Positions 1 through 7,407 of a stretch of DNA of 64,000 bases are shown piece after piece. Location: NCBI GenBank assembly GCA_934464705.1, contig CAKSKB010000007.1:53649-117648 (forward strand), read 5' to 3'. The stretch comes from an uncultured Clostridia bacterium. Its GTDB lineage: Bacteria; Bacillota; Clostridia; HGM11514. Numbering within the stretch: the stretch's first letter is position 1; every line of letters starts with the position of its first letter. The position numbers and the translations under genes were made by a program. The notes beneath the pieces are model-generated. The model did not search any database and was not told where the DNA came from. It worked only from the letters and a program-made list of their open reading frames with translations.

Positions 1-449
1 GCTCTGTTTTTTGAAACATCAAGCCTCAGAGAGCCTTTTGTTATATATTCAAGCTGCTCGTGTTTTTCCCGTTCTCTGAAATGGCGGGTCAGGAGTCTTT
101 CCGTAACCGCAATAAGCTCATCAAAGCTGTACGGCTTTGTAAGATAATAATCACCGCCTCTTCCAAAGCCCTCAACCTTATCCGAAACCCCGTTTTTACC
201 GGTTAAGAATATGACCGGATTATCACTTCTGCGGCGGAACTTTTCGCATATATCATAACCGCTGCCGTCAGGAAGCATAATATCCAGTATAAGCATATCG
301 GGCGTACATTCGCCGAGCCGCTCAAGACATTCTTTTTCATTCATTGCGGTTATAACATTGTAGCCTCTTCGTTTCATCATACGCGAATTTGTTTTCAAAA
401 CATCGGCTTCATCTTCAACAATAAGTATTGTTGCATTTTTTTGTTCCAT
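1..449 (-). CDS. OmpR-type response regulator (C-terminus outside window)
   Basis: Partial gene; 149 residues are visible and the rest lies before base 1. The receiver domain shows the acidic pocket (VEDEAD near residue 11), the phosphoacceptor Asp near residue 56 (LILDIMLPDGSG) and the conserved Lys near 105 (LTKPYSFDEL). The segment that follows (TKGSLRLDV) reads like the start of an OmpR/PhoB winged-helix DNA-binding domain. The ATG at 447-449 directly follows the TAA of the upstream histidine kinase, and a GGAGG ribosome site sits inside the kinase's last codons, so the two are translationally linked. It is likely the transcriptional output of that kinase. Target genes are unknown. Confidence 0.9.
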   Translation of the reverse strand, partial: MEQKNATILIVEDEADVLKTNSRMMKRRGYNVITAMNEKECLERLGECTPDMLILDIMLPDGSGYDICEKFRRRSDNPVIFLTGKNGVSDKVEGFGRGGDYYLTKPYSFDELIAVTERLLTRHFREREKHEQLEYITKGSLRLDVSKNR

Positions 450-1739
450 TTACTTTACCTCCGAATCGGGCAGCGTAAAAGATACAGCTGTACCTCTGCC
501 GGGCTCGCTTTCAATCCATATTTTTCCGCCGTGCGCCTCGACAATCCGACGGCTCACATAAAGCCCTATTCCGTGCCGCCAATATTCATCGCTTACGGAA
601 ACATACCCGTCAAATGCCCTTGCCTTTATTTCATCGCTCATTCCCGTACCGTTATCGGAAACCGAAACAATCTGCTCGGAATTCTGCTTTTTAAGCGATA
701 TTACAATAACACCGTTCTTCGTATGCCGCAGACTGTTTGAAAGCAAATTTGTTACCACCTGCATAATTCTTGCATAGTCGGCAGAAATCAGCGGCAAAGT
801 ATCGTCAAGCTCTAATACGAGTTTGTTGTCAGCCGTATCGGCTTTTCCGAAATATTTTTCCGCCGCCTCGCGCAGAAGCTGCGACAGGCGCACGGGTGCA
901 AGGTCAAGCGAAAGACGGCCCTGCTCAATGGCAACGGTATCCATAAGTTCGACAACGATACGGTCAATCCGCACAACCATTTTTTCAATGGTTTTCTGGT
1001 TTTCCTTCATAATTTGTATTTCCGGGTTTGGCTCATCGAGCAGTTCAAAGGTATCGCGCGCATGCAGATTTATTGCGTTCAGAGGATTTTTAATCTCGTG
1101 CGCCACGGTTGTAAGGAAAACCGATTTAACTTCGTCATTTCGTTTCAGCCTGTCGTTTTGCTCCGCAAGTTTTACCCTTTGCGCCTCATATTCGCGAAGG
1201 TGAAGGTATAAAACAACTCCGCAGGATACGGCGACGGCTGTCGTTGTAATAAGAATATCCGCAAGCATTTCGGACTCCGCCGCAAACCATGTAACAAGCC
1301 CGGGATTGAGGTATCCGATAACCGAAACCGCAATATATTCCAGGATTTCGGCAACCGATACAAACAGTGCGGTTTTCCCTTCAAGCATCAGCACGGTAAA
1401 AAGAACCGCAAAAATGAACATCGACGGCATACCGCCCCTGTACCCTCCCGATGTGAAAAACAATATCGGAAATAGCAGCATAAAAATAACAGCAATCGTA
1501 ACAAGATACCCCACACGGTATTTCCCCGTCTTATATGTAAATATCAGCAATCCGGCGGAAAGCACCGTAAGAACCGCACTGAGCGCTGCACTTGCCCACA
1601 TTGCCGTTATCATATTCAAAAGGAGCGTTGCGGCGCTGATTGCGGTTCCGGCTATGGCAAGCACATTAAAAAGCCGTACACGGAAATCGAGTTCACGGTC
1701 AAAAAAATGCACTGCGAATTTCTTTATATTCGTCCTCAA
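450..1739 (-). CDS. membrane sensor histidine kinase
   Basis: 429 residues. The first ~180 residues hold about six hydrophobic segments and no large extracellular loop, suggesting an intramembrane sensor. A short coiled region follows, then a HisKA domain with the phosphoacceptor His near residue 214 (TTVAHEIKNPLNA), and an HATPase domain with N box, G1 (SDNGTGM) and G2 (HGIGLYVS, GRGTAVSF). It would autophosphorylate and pass phosphate to the response regulator encoded immediately downstream. The signal cannot be read from the sequence. The upstream neighbour is a truncated MATE transporter stub, so the system may once have regulated an exporter; that last point is speculation. Confidence 0.92.
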   Translation of the reverse strand: MRTNIKKFAVHFFDRELDFRVRLFNVLAIAGTAISAATLLLNMITAMWASAALSAVLTVLSAGLLIFTYKTGKYRVGYLVTIAVIFMLLFPILFFTSGGYRGGMPSMFIFAVLFTVLMLEGKTALFVSVAEILEYIAVSVIGYLNPGLVTWFAAESEMLADILITTTAVAVSCGVVLYLHLREYEAQRVKLAEQNDRLKRNDEVKSVFLTTVAHEIKNPLNAINLHARDTFELLDEPNPEIQIMKENQKTIEKMVVRIDRIVVELMDTVAIEQGRLSLDLAPVRLSQLLREAAEKYFGKADTADNKLVLELDDTLPLISADYARIMQVVTNLLSNSLRHTKNGVIVISLKKQNSEQIVSVSDNGTGMSDEIKARAFDGYVSVSDEYWRHGIGLYVSRRIVEAHGGKIWIESEPGRGTAVSFTLPDSEVK

Positions 1740-1801
1740 AATATCAAATCCGTTTCTTAATTATTAATCAAATCAGTCGGAAATGCGTCCGCTTTTGCAA
1801 T

Positions 1802-1882
1802 TTATACCACAAACATCAAAAGGAATTGCTCTATGAACAGCGGAATAATAAGTTTCCGCAAGTCCCTGTCGAAAAACATCAT
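1802..1882 (-). pseudogene. 26-codon stub of a MATE-family transporter
   Basis: A short ORF with a purine-rich ribosome site (AAGGGGG) and tandem ATGs encodes MMFFDRDLRKLIIPLF and continues IEQFLLMFVV before TAA. This matches the typical extreme N-terminus of MATE efflux proteins, where a charged lead-in is followed by a first helix with the pattern LRKLIIPLFIEQ. The remaining ~430 codons are absent, and the sequence up to the histidine kinase is non-coding. Most likely a decayed transporter reduced to its start. A functional micro-peptide cannot be excluded but is less likely. Confidence 0.6.
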
Positions 1883-1894
1883 ATTATATCCCCC

Positions 1895-2254
1895 TTACAG
1901 AAACATATAAGGCTTTGAGGTCTCCATGTTTCTGTACTCATGCTTTTCGTAGTACCCGATGAGGTTACCGCTTTCATCTCTCAGGGCAACCATATACACA
2001 TCTTTGTTTTCTTTTTCATTGTGATATGTAAACATTATATTGTTATCCGCACTATTTTTGAACCATGCAAGCACCTTATCTATCAGTTCGCACGACTTTT
2101 CGTTATGGCAGTTTTTAAGGCTGCTGCCGGTCAGATTCCCGTGATAACGCTTCACTGCGGAAGGGTTCATATACACGATAACGGAATCCGTATCGCATAT
2201 TACAACTGCGGCACTGTCCTGATCGATAATACTTTTAAACATTAAATCAAGCAT
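1895..2254 (-). CDS. small stand-alone PAS-domain protein
   Basis: 119 residues from the ATG at 2252-2254, chosen because CGGAGGA lies just upstream; a longer reading frame to 2311 would run through the terminator hairpin. The whole protein is one PAS-like fold (QDSAAVVICDTDSVIVYMNP near the N-terminus, RDESGNLIGYYE near the end) with no output domain. Proteins of this kind may bind a small ligand or cofactor and act by protein-protein contact. It follows rex and its terminator and has no recognisable promoter of its own, so expression probably depends on read-through from the redox operon. A redox or energy-sensing role is inferred from position only. Confidence 0.7.
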   Translation of the reverse strand: MLDLMFKSIIDQDSAAVVICDTDSVIVYMNPSAVKRYHGNLTGSSLKNCHNEKSCELIDKVLAWFKNSADNNIMFTYHNEKENKDVYMVALRDESGNLIGYYEKHEYRNMETSKPYMFL

Positions 2255-2267
2255 ATTTATTCCTCCG

Positions 2268-2311
2268 AAAAAAGTGCGCTTTGGCAACGGAAAAACGAAG
2301 CCAAGGCGCAC
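2268..2311 (-). terminator. rho-independent terminator after rex
   Basis: On the minus strand, a 12-bp stem with one mismatch (GTGCGCCTTGGC against GCCAAAGCGCAC) is followed by six T. It ends the long redox operon but lies immediately before the ribosome site of the PAS gene, so it may set the ratio between the two. Confidence 0.8.
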
Positions 2312-2315
2312 CTTA

Positions 2316-2921
2316 TTATATAGTTCTGCTTAAATGGGCCAATGAAAGCGCCATATTCTCGTATTTCACAGAAACACCCTCCGGCACCTCAAGACGGCAC
2401 GGCGCAAAGCACAGAATACCGCGTATCCCGGCATTTATCATACGGCGGCACACATCCTCTGCAGCGCTTGCCGGTACGGCGATTATTCCGATTTTTATAT
2501 TCTCTTTACGGCAAAAGCCTTCAAGTTCCGATATATCATACACCGGCTTAACGGATTTTTTGACGTGTGCGTCAATATCGAATGCCGCCGAAATTTCAAG
2601 CCCGTACTCGTCAAATCCGCCGTAATCGAGCAGTGCACTGCCGAGCTTTCCGGCGCCGACAAGCACAACCTTGGTTTTATCGCCGCCGACAAGAAAGCCC
2701 TCAAGAGCCGCAGTAAGCCTGCCGATATTATACCCCGTTTTGGGTCTGCCGTCACCGCTGACTGCGGCAAGGTCCTTCCTCACCTGAACATCCCCAAGAC
2801 CGAGTTCTTTTGCAAGAGCGGTTGCCGAGATGTTGCCGCCGGGGTCATTTTTATCTTTTAAGTATTTAAGATACATCGGCACACGCCCAAGTGTTGCGCG
2901 CGAAACCTCCGCACGGTTCAT
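2316..2921 (-). CDS. rex: redox-sensing transcriptional repressor Rex
   Basis: 201 residues, the usual length for Rex. An N-terminal winged helix (RATLGRVPMYLKYL, then TALAKELGLGDVQVRKDLA) is followed by a Rossmann domain with the NAD(H)-binding glycine motif (VVLVGAGKLGSALL, near residue 90) and the domain-swapping C-terminal helix. Rex proteins repress fermentative and anaerobic genes and leave DNA when NADH/NAD+ rises. Here rex is a late gene of the malate-fumarate-Hdr/Flx operon, 24 nt after the small membrane protein gene. Autoregulation of an NADH-consuming operon is an obvious model, but I could not see a convincing Rex box at the operon promoter. Confidence 0.95.
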   Translation of the reverse strand: MNRAEVSRATLGRVPMYLKYLKDKNDPGGNISATALAKELGLGDVQVRKDLAAVSGDGRPKTGYNIGRLTAALEGFLVGGDKTKVVLVGAGKLGSALLDYGGFDEYGLEISAAFDIDAHVKKSVKPVYDISELEGFCRKENIKIGIIAVPASAAEDVCRRMINAGIRGILCFAPCRLEVPEGVSVKYENMALSLAHLSRTI

Positions 2922-2945
2922 GTTAAGCAGCCCCCTTTAGATAAT

Positions 2946-3248
2946 TCATTTTGCGGCGTCGGCAAGTTCGTCAAGCTTTTTGTTTCTGAAATAGAGCGCA
3001 ACATCTATCGAGATTTCGATAAAGTTGAGCACATAGAAGAAAAAGCTGAGATAGAACAGAAAACCGGAGCTTCCTTCCGTTACCTGTATGATTTTGCGTG
3101 CTATTCCGCAGGCATAACCGATAAGAAGGAAAACCTCAAAGAACAGGCTTTTGCCCTTTGCGGTTCTCGAAACTATCGACTTTCTGATTGATATAGGCCA
3201 TGAAAGCCCGAAACAAAATATGGTTAACGCTTCAAGTAAATCCGTCAT
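2946..3248 (-). CDS. small PQ-loop/SemiSWEET-like three-helix membrane protein
   Basis: 100 residues with three hydrophobic helices (about 5-20, 37-55 and 63-88) and a motif after helix 1 (WPISIRKSIVSRTAKGKS) that resembles the P-containing loop of SemiSWEET/PQ-loop proteins. The start codon overlaps the stop of the fumarate-reductase flavoprotein by four bases, so the two are translationally coupled. Known family members move sugars or small solutes as dimers. Its place in a succinate-forming redox operon suggests a dicarboxylate carrier or a membrane tether. It has no haem-ligand pattern of a FrdC anchor. Function unproven. Confidence 0.6.
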   Translation of the reverse strand: MTDLLEALTIFCFGLSWPISIRKSIVSRTAKGKSLFFEVFLLIGYACGIARKIIQVTEGSSGFLFYLSFFFYVLNFIEISIDVALYFRNKKLDELADAAK

Positions 3249-4852
3249 GCTTCTTTATCCTTTCTTGTGTAATCGGGGAGGAGTTTAGGCGAAACCGCAT
3301 CAGTTTCAATGCCCGCTTCGGCTCTTTCCCTATCGAATTTTGATATATGCGAAAGGGAAAGCTTTCCGGGTTCGGTCGATTTTGCTTTTTCGGCAGCGTT
3401 TTTACCGGCACTTCTTCCGAACACGATTATGTCAAGAAGCGAATTGCCCATAAGTCTGTTTCTGCCGTGGATTCCGCCGACTGCCTCACCCGCAACGAAC
3501 AGATTTTCAACATTCGGGGTTGTTCCGTCAACATTGATATCCAGACCGCCGTTCTGATAATGAAGCGTAGGATAAACCAGAATAGGCTCTTTTCTTATAT
3601 CTATTCCGTAGCTCATGAACATACGGAGCATCGCCGGAATACGCTTTTCGATTGTGCCCTCTCCGCCGATTTTTTCAATCATCGGGGTATCGAGCCATAC
3701 AGCCTTGCCGCTTCCGGTGTCAACACCCTCGCCTCTGTCGGAGCACTCTCTTATTATCGAAGCTGCCGCAACATCACGGGTTTCAAGCGGATGCATGAAC
3801 ACCTTGCCGTCACGGTTAACAAGCTTTGCACCGAGAGAACGGACTTTTTCGGTTACAAGCGCACCGAAAATCTGCTGCGGAAACGCTGCGCCGGTCGGGT
3901 GATACTGGAGCGTATCTGCATAAAGAAGCTTTGCGCCTGCACGGTAGCCGAGCACAAGACCGTCCGCCGTTGCACCATAGTGGTTTGATGTCGGGAATCC
4001 CTGATAATGCATTCTGCCCGCACCGCCGGTTGCGATAATTACGGTTTTTGCCCTTGCAACCATGAGTTCCTTGGTTTCCATATTCATAAGTACAGCACCG
4101 GTAACCTTGCCGCTGCCGTCCGTTATAAGCTCAACAGCCGATGTGAAATCAACAACCGGAATACCGCGGTTCAGAACCTCATCACGGAGCGTTCTCATAA
4201 TTTCCGCACCGGAATAATCCTTTGCAGCGTGCATTCTCTTTCTCGAGGTTCCGCCGCCGTGGGTTGTAATCATTGTGCCGTCGGGCGCCTTGTCAAATTC
4301 CACGCCGAGGTCGCCGAGCCACTTAATTGCACCGGGAGCGTCGCACACGAGTTTTGAAAGCAGCTCACGCTTGGCAGCAAAATGGCCGCCGCCGAAAGCG
4401 TCCAGAAAATGAATTGCCGGGGAATCGTTTTCCTTATCCGCCGCCTGGATTCCGCCTTCCGCCATCATTGTGTTTGCGTCGCCGATTCTGAGTTTTGTGA
4501 CAATCATTGCCTTTGCGCCTGCCTCGTCCGCCTCAACCGCCGCAGAAGCACCCGCTCCGCCGCCGCCGATAATCAGCACATCGACATCATATTTTATATC
4601 GCCAAGGTCAACATCGCCCTCGCTTATCCTGCTGTGAGCCTGAAGCATTTCGCAAAGTTCATGCGGAACCTTTTCGCCCTTATTGGGTCCTATTTTCAGT
4701 TCCGAAAACTCGCTTTTTTTATAGTCCGGATGATACGCGGCAAGGAGGTCCTCCTTTTCCTGCGCAGTCATACGCGCCGGTTCATACGCCGTATTTTCAT
4801 CCCTCGCCGTCTCAACGGCCTTAAGTGATTTCTGAAATTCTTCCGAATACAT
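3245..4852 (-). CDS. frdA: fumarate reductase/succinate dehydrogenase-type flavoprotein
   Basis: 535 residues. After a ~90-residue N-terminal extension comes the FAD-binding dinucleotide motif (DVLIIGGGGAGASAAVEA). SdhA/FrdA hallmarks follow: THGGGTSRKR, the substrate-site QYHPTG, an Arg in TEKVRSLGA where FrdA has its proton-shuttle arginine, LHYQNGG, and HGRNRLMGNSL. It should reduce fumarate to succinate, or run in reverse, in the cytoplasm; there is no signal peptide. The FeS subunit gene lies 13 nt upstream. No cytochrome b or membrane anchor subunit is present, so electrons probably come from soluble carriers, as in methanogen thiol:fumarate reductase. L-aspartate oxidase is less likely given the adjacent FeS subunit, fumarase and malate dehydrogenase. 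Confidence 0.85.
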   Translation of the reverse strand: MYSEEFQKSLKAVETARDENTAYEPARMTAQEKEDLLAAYHPDYKKSEFSELKIGPNKGEKVPHELCEMLQAHSRISEGDVDLGDIKYDVDVLIIGGGGAGASAAVEADEAGAKAMIVTKLRIGDANTMMAEGGIQAADKENDSPAIHFLDAFGGGHFAAKRELLSKLVCDAPGAIKWLGDLGVEFDKAPDGTMITTHGGGTSRKRMHAAKDYSGAEIMRTLRDEVLNRGIPVVDFTSAVELITDGSGKVTGAVLMNMETKELMVARAKTVIIATGGAGRMHYQGFPTSNHYGATADGLVLGYRAGAKLLYADTLQYHPTGAAFPQQIFGALVTEKVRSLGAKLVNRDGKVFMHPLETRDVAAASIIRECSDRGEGVDTGSGKAVWLDTPMIEKIGGEGTIEKRIPAMLRMFMSYGIDIRKEPILVYPTLHYQNGGLDINVDGTTPNVENLFVAGEAVGGIHGRNRLMGNSLLDIIVFGRSAGKNAAEKAKSTEPGKLSLSHISKFDRERAEAGIETDAVSPKLLPDYTRKDKEA

Positions 4853-4865
4853 AAATTCCGCCTCC

Positions 4866-5540
4866 TTACTTCTCGATTTCTCTGTTATTGTAAAGCTCCT
4901 TCAGTTCCTCAACGGGCTTGCCCATAAGTGCCTCGATAAGGTCGTTGAAGGTACCGTTTTCGATTTCCCGAACACGGTTTTCAAGATGCTCGGACTTAGG
5001 AGCAAGATACTTTCCGTTGAGCCTTCTTGCAAGCATTGCAACCTGAGGATGCGAAATTCCTGCCGGGCATCTTGATGAACAAACACCGCACATTACGCAG
5101 TCAAACGATTCCTCTGCGCACTTATCGAACTCGCCCCTTTGAGCATATGCAATGTACTGCATAACATTAAGGCTCTGCGTGCACGATTTTGTGCAGGCAT
5201 TGCAGCCCACGCAGGCATAAATCTCGGGATAAAGCTGCATCATTATCGTTTCCGTAGGCTTAACCTTTTCGATGTCGTACACTTCCTTCACGAGCGGGAA
5301 AAACGGCAGCGTTGCAACATACATATTGTTTTCAACCTTGGTCTGACAGGCAAGGCAGGTTTTAAGCTCCCTGTCGCCCTTTATACGGTAAATCGTTGCG
5401 CACGCTCCGCAGAATCCGTTACGGCAGCCGCAGCCCCTTACAAGCTGATAGCCGGCATATTCCATGGCACGCATTATTGTGAGGTTATCCGGAACGCTGT
5501 ACTTTTTTCCGAACAGATATACATCAACCATATTTTCCAT
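4866..5540 (-). CDS. frdB: fumarate reductase iron-sulfur subunit
   Basis: 224 residues. The N-terminal half is a plant-type [2Fe-2S] ferredoxin domain (GCGCRNGFCGAC, then CLAC near residue 80). The C-terminal half has two cysteine clusters (CVGCNACTKSC and CVMCGVCSSRCP) of the alpha-helical ferredoxin fold found in SdhB/FrdB and HdrC. It would wire the flavoprotein to an electron donor. Methanogen TfrB carries an extra C-terminal HdrB-like CCG domain; this protein does not, but a separate hdrB lies in the same operon. It is 13 nt from the flavoprotein gene and 15 nt from flxA. Confidence 0.82.
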   Translation of the reverse strand: MENMVDVYLFGKKYSVPDNLTIMRAMEYAGYQLVRGCGCRNGFCGACATIYRIKGDRELKTCLACQTKVENNMYVATLPFFPLVKEVYDIEKVKPTETIMMQLYPEIYACVGCNACTKSCTQSLNVMQYIAYAQRGEFDKCAEESFDCVMCGVCSSRCPAGISHPQVAMLARRLNGKYLAPKSEHLENRVREIENGTFNDLIEALMGKPVEELKELYNNREIEK

Positions 5541-5555
5541 AATTTCAACTCCTTA

Positions 5556-6389
5556 TCAATATTCATCGGGGAGCTCATCAAGCTCATCACATCTGAAAAC
5601 CGGACCGTCCTTGCAGACATATTTTGCACCGATATTGCACCTTCCGCACTTACCGATACCGCATTTCATACGAAGTTCCATAGTGGTGTAAACCTGGGTT
5701 TTATCGAACCCGAGCTCCAGGAGCCCCGAAAGCGTAAACTTAATCATTATCGGCGGTCCGCAGAGAACAGCGGTTTTATCGGTCGAAAAGCCGAGTTCTT
5801 TTACATAGTTCGGAACAAACCCGACATGCCCGTCCCAGCCTTCCTGTTCACGGTCGATTGTGAGGTAAACATTCACGCCCTCGTCCTTTGCCCACTCGTC
5901 GATTATTTCTTTATAATCAACCAGATCCTGCATGCTTCTCGAACCGTATACAATATCAATTTTTCCATATCTGTCACGGTAATGGCGGCAGTAGTTTATA
6001 ACCGAGCGGAGCGGCGCAAGACCGATACCGCCGGCAATAAACAGCATATCCTTGCCCTTGAACTCATCGTCAACCGGGAACGGTCTGCCGTAAGGTCCGC
6101 GGATTGTGATTTGCTGACCCACCTCCATCGAATGAAGCCAATCCGTCACACAGCCGCACTTTTTAATGGAGAACTCCATAAATTCCTCGTTCGTGGGTGA
6201 AGATGTGATAGAAAACATCGCCTCGCCCACACCCGGAATCGAAAGCATTGCGCACTGCCCGGGCTTATGCTCAAACGCTTTTTTACCGTCCGGCGTTACC
6301 ACACGGAAGGTTTTGACATCGGGAGTATCTATTCTTATATCGGTAACAACGCCGATAACCGGAATAAGAGTTTCTTTAATATCAGCCAT
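5556..6389 (-). CDS. flxA: FlxA-like NAD(P)H-binding flavoprotein of the HdrABC-FlxABCD complex
   Basis: 277 residues of ferredoxin-NADP reductase type, like AsrB and sulfhydrogenase gamma. The FAD-binding barrel shows MFSITSSP near residue 60. The NAD domain has FIAGGIGLAPLRS near 135 and AVLCGPPIMI near 210. The C-terminus has a cysteine cluster for [2Fe-2S] (MKCGIGKCGRCNIG, then C). It should oxidise NADH and feed electrons into the Flx/Hdr chain. Its start overlaps the flxB stop by eight bases. The name rests on gene order and domain content; NADH rather than NADPH is inferred from the family. Confidence 0.82.
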   Translation of the reverse strand: MADIKETLIPVIGVVTDIRIDTPDVKTFRVVTPDGKKAFEHKPGQCAMLSIPGVGEAMFSITSSPTNEEFMEFSIKKCGCVTDWLHSMEVGQQITIRGPYGRPFPVDDEFKGKDMLFIAGGIGLAPLRSVINYCRHYRDRYGKIDIVYGSRSMQDLVDYKEIIDEWAKDEGVNVYLTIDREQEGWDGHVGFVPNYVKELGFSTDKTAVLCGPPIMIKFTLSGLLELGFDKTQVYTTMELRMKCGIGKCGRCNIGAKYVCKDGPVFRCDELDELPDEY

Positions 6390-7407
6390 TTTTCTTACCT
6401 CCCAGCTTTTTCATAACCTTTACGATGTTCATCTGAATAGGACATTTCGCAAGACATCTTCCGCAGCCGACGCACGAAAACAGTCCGTCATTATTCGTGG
6501 GATAATACACAAGCTTATGCATAAATCTCTGGCGGAAGCGCTCCTTCTGGGTAAGCCTCGGCTGTCCTGCCGACATCTTTGTAAAGTCCGAATACATACA
6601 GGAATCCCAACATCTGAATCGTTTGATACCGTGACCTGTATTGAAATCCTTTATATCGTAGCACTGGCAGGTCGGGCACACGAATGTGCAGGTTCCGCAC
6701 CCGAGGCAGCTTTCCGAAAGCTCCTCCCACTCGGGAGCGTCAAAAAATTCCGCCGTCTTGTCTTTTCCGAATTTATCCGCCGAAAGAGAACGGAGCGGCA
6801 GTTTATTCATTCTGTCGTTTATAAGCTCTTTCTGCGCCGAAACCTCTGATTCATCCGCATTTTCGGTTATCCCCTCAAGGGCACGCAGAAGCGTTTCGCC
6901 CTTTTCGGTTTTGGAATTCATGAAAAGCGCAGACTCGGTTTTATAGCACTCAATATCCCCCGAAGGCTCGGAAGGGTCAATCCCGAAGTTTTTGCAAAAG
7001 CAGGTTTCGGAAGGCTTAACGCAAGCCATTGACATTATAACCGCATGCTCTCTGCGGTTTTTGTAATAGGTGTCCACAGGCTCCGAAAGGAAAACACGGT
7101 CCAGGATTTCAAAGCTTTTCACATCGCACGCACGCACACCGAAAAGCACGAAATCTTCACATTCTTTTCTCGTATCTATAATCTCGATTGTTTTGCCCTC
7201 GGTTTTAAAATCCATAAGATTTTCCGTCTGCGGGAAGAAAAAGTCCTTTGCCGACCTTACGGTGTTAAGCGCGTCCGAAAGTTGCTTCCCTTCCGACCAC
7301 GGCTCGAATTTTGCGCCGCCGTTTTCATCAACCGGGATATAAAGCTTACCGTTCTCCAAGATTTTCGCAAAAAGAAGGTCAAGTTTTGAAAGCTCGATTT
7401 TACGCAT
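6382..7407 (-). CDS. flxB: FlxB-like 4Fe-4S dicluster protein (AsrA/HydB family)
   Basis: 341 residues from the ATG at 7405-7407, preceded by AAAGGAG; the frame extends upstream, but that part lies inside flxC and has no ribosome site. The N-terminal ~200 residues are of AsrA type (GVRACDVKSFE, ACVKPSETCFCKNFG). Two ferredoxin cysteine motifs follow (CLGCGTCTFVCPTC near 240 and CVGCGRCLAKCPI near 320). It probably relays electrons between the NADH-oxidising flavoprotein and HdrA/FlxD. Its ends overlap flxC and flxA by eight bases each, typical of stoichiometric subunits. Confidence 0.78.
   Translation of the reverse strand: MRKIELSKLDLLFAKILENGKLYIPVDENGGAKFEPWSEGKQLSDALNTVRSAKDFFFPQTENLMDFKTEGKTIEIIDTRKECEDFVLFGVRACDVKSFEILDRVFLSEPVDTYYKNRREHAVIMSMACVKPSETCFCKNFGIDPSEPSGDIECYKTESALFMNSKTEKGETLLRALEGITENADESEVSAQKELINDRMNKLPLRSLSADKFGKDKTAEFFDAPEWEELSESCLGCGTCTFVCPTCQCYDIKDFNTGHGIKRFRCWDSCMYSDFTKMSAGQPRLTQKERFRQRFMHKLVYYPTNNDGLFSCVGCGRCLAKCPIQMNIVKVMKKLGGKKNG

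Noticed and set aside
5139..6200. 353-codon plus-strand ORF
   Set aside because: Antisense to frdB and flxA, whose motifs are unambiguous. It has no ribosome site and no family motif; long antisense frames are common here because of codon bias.
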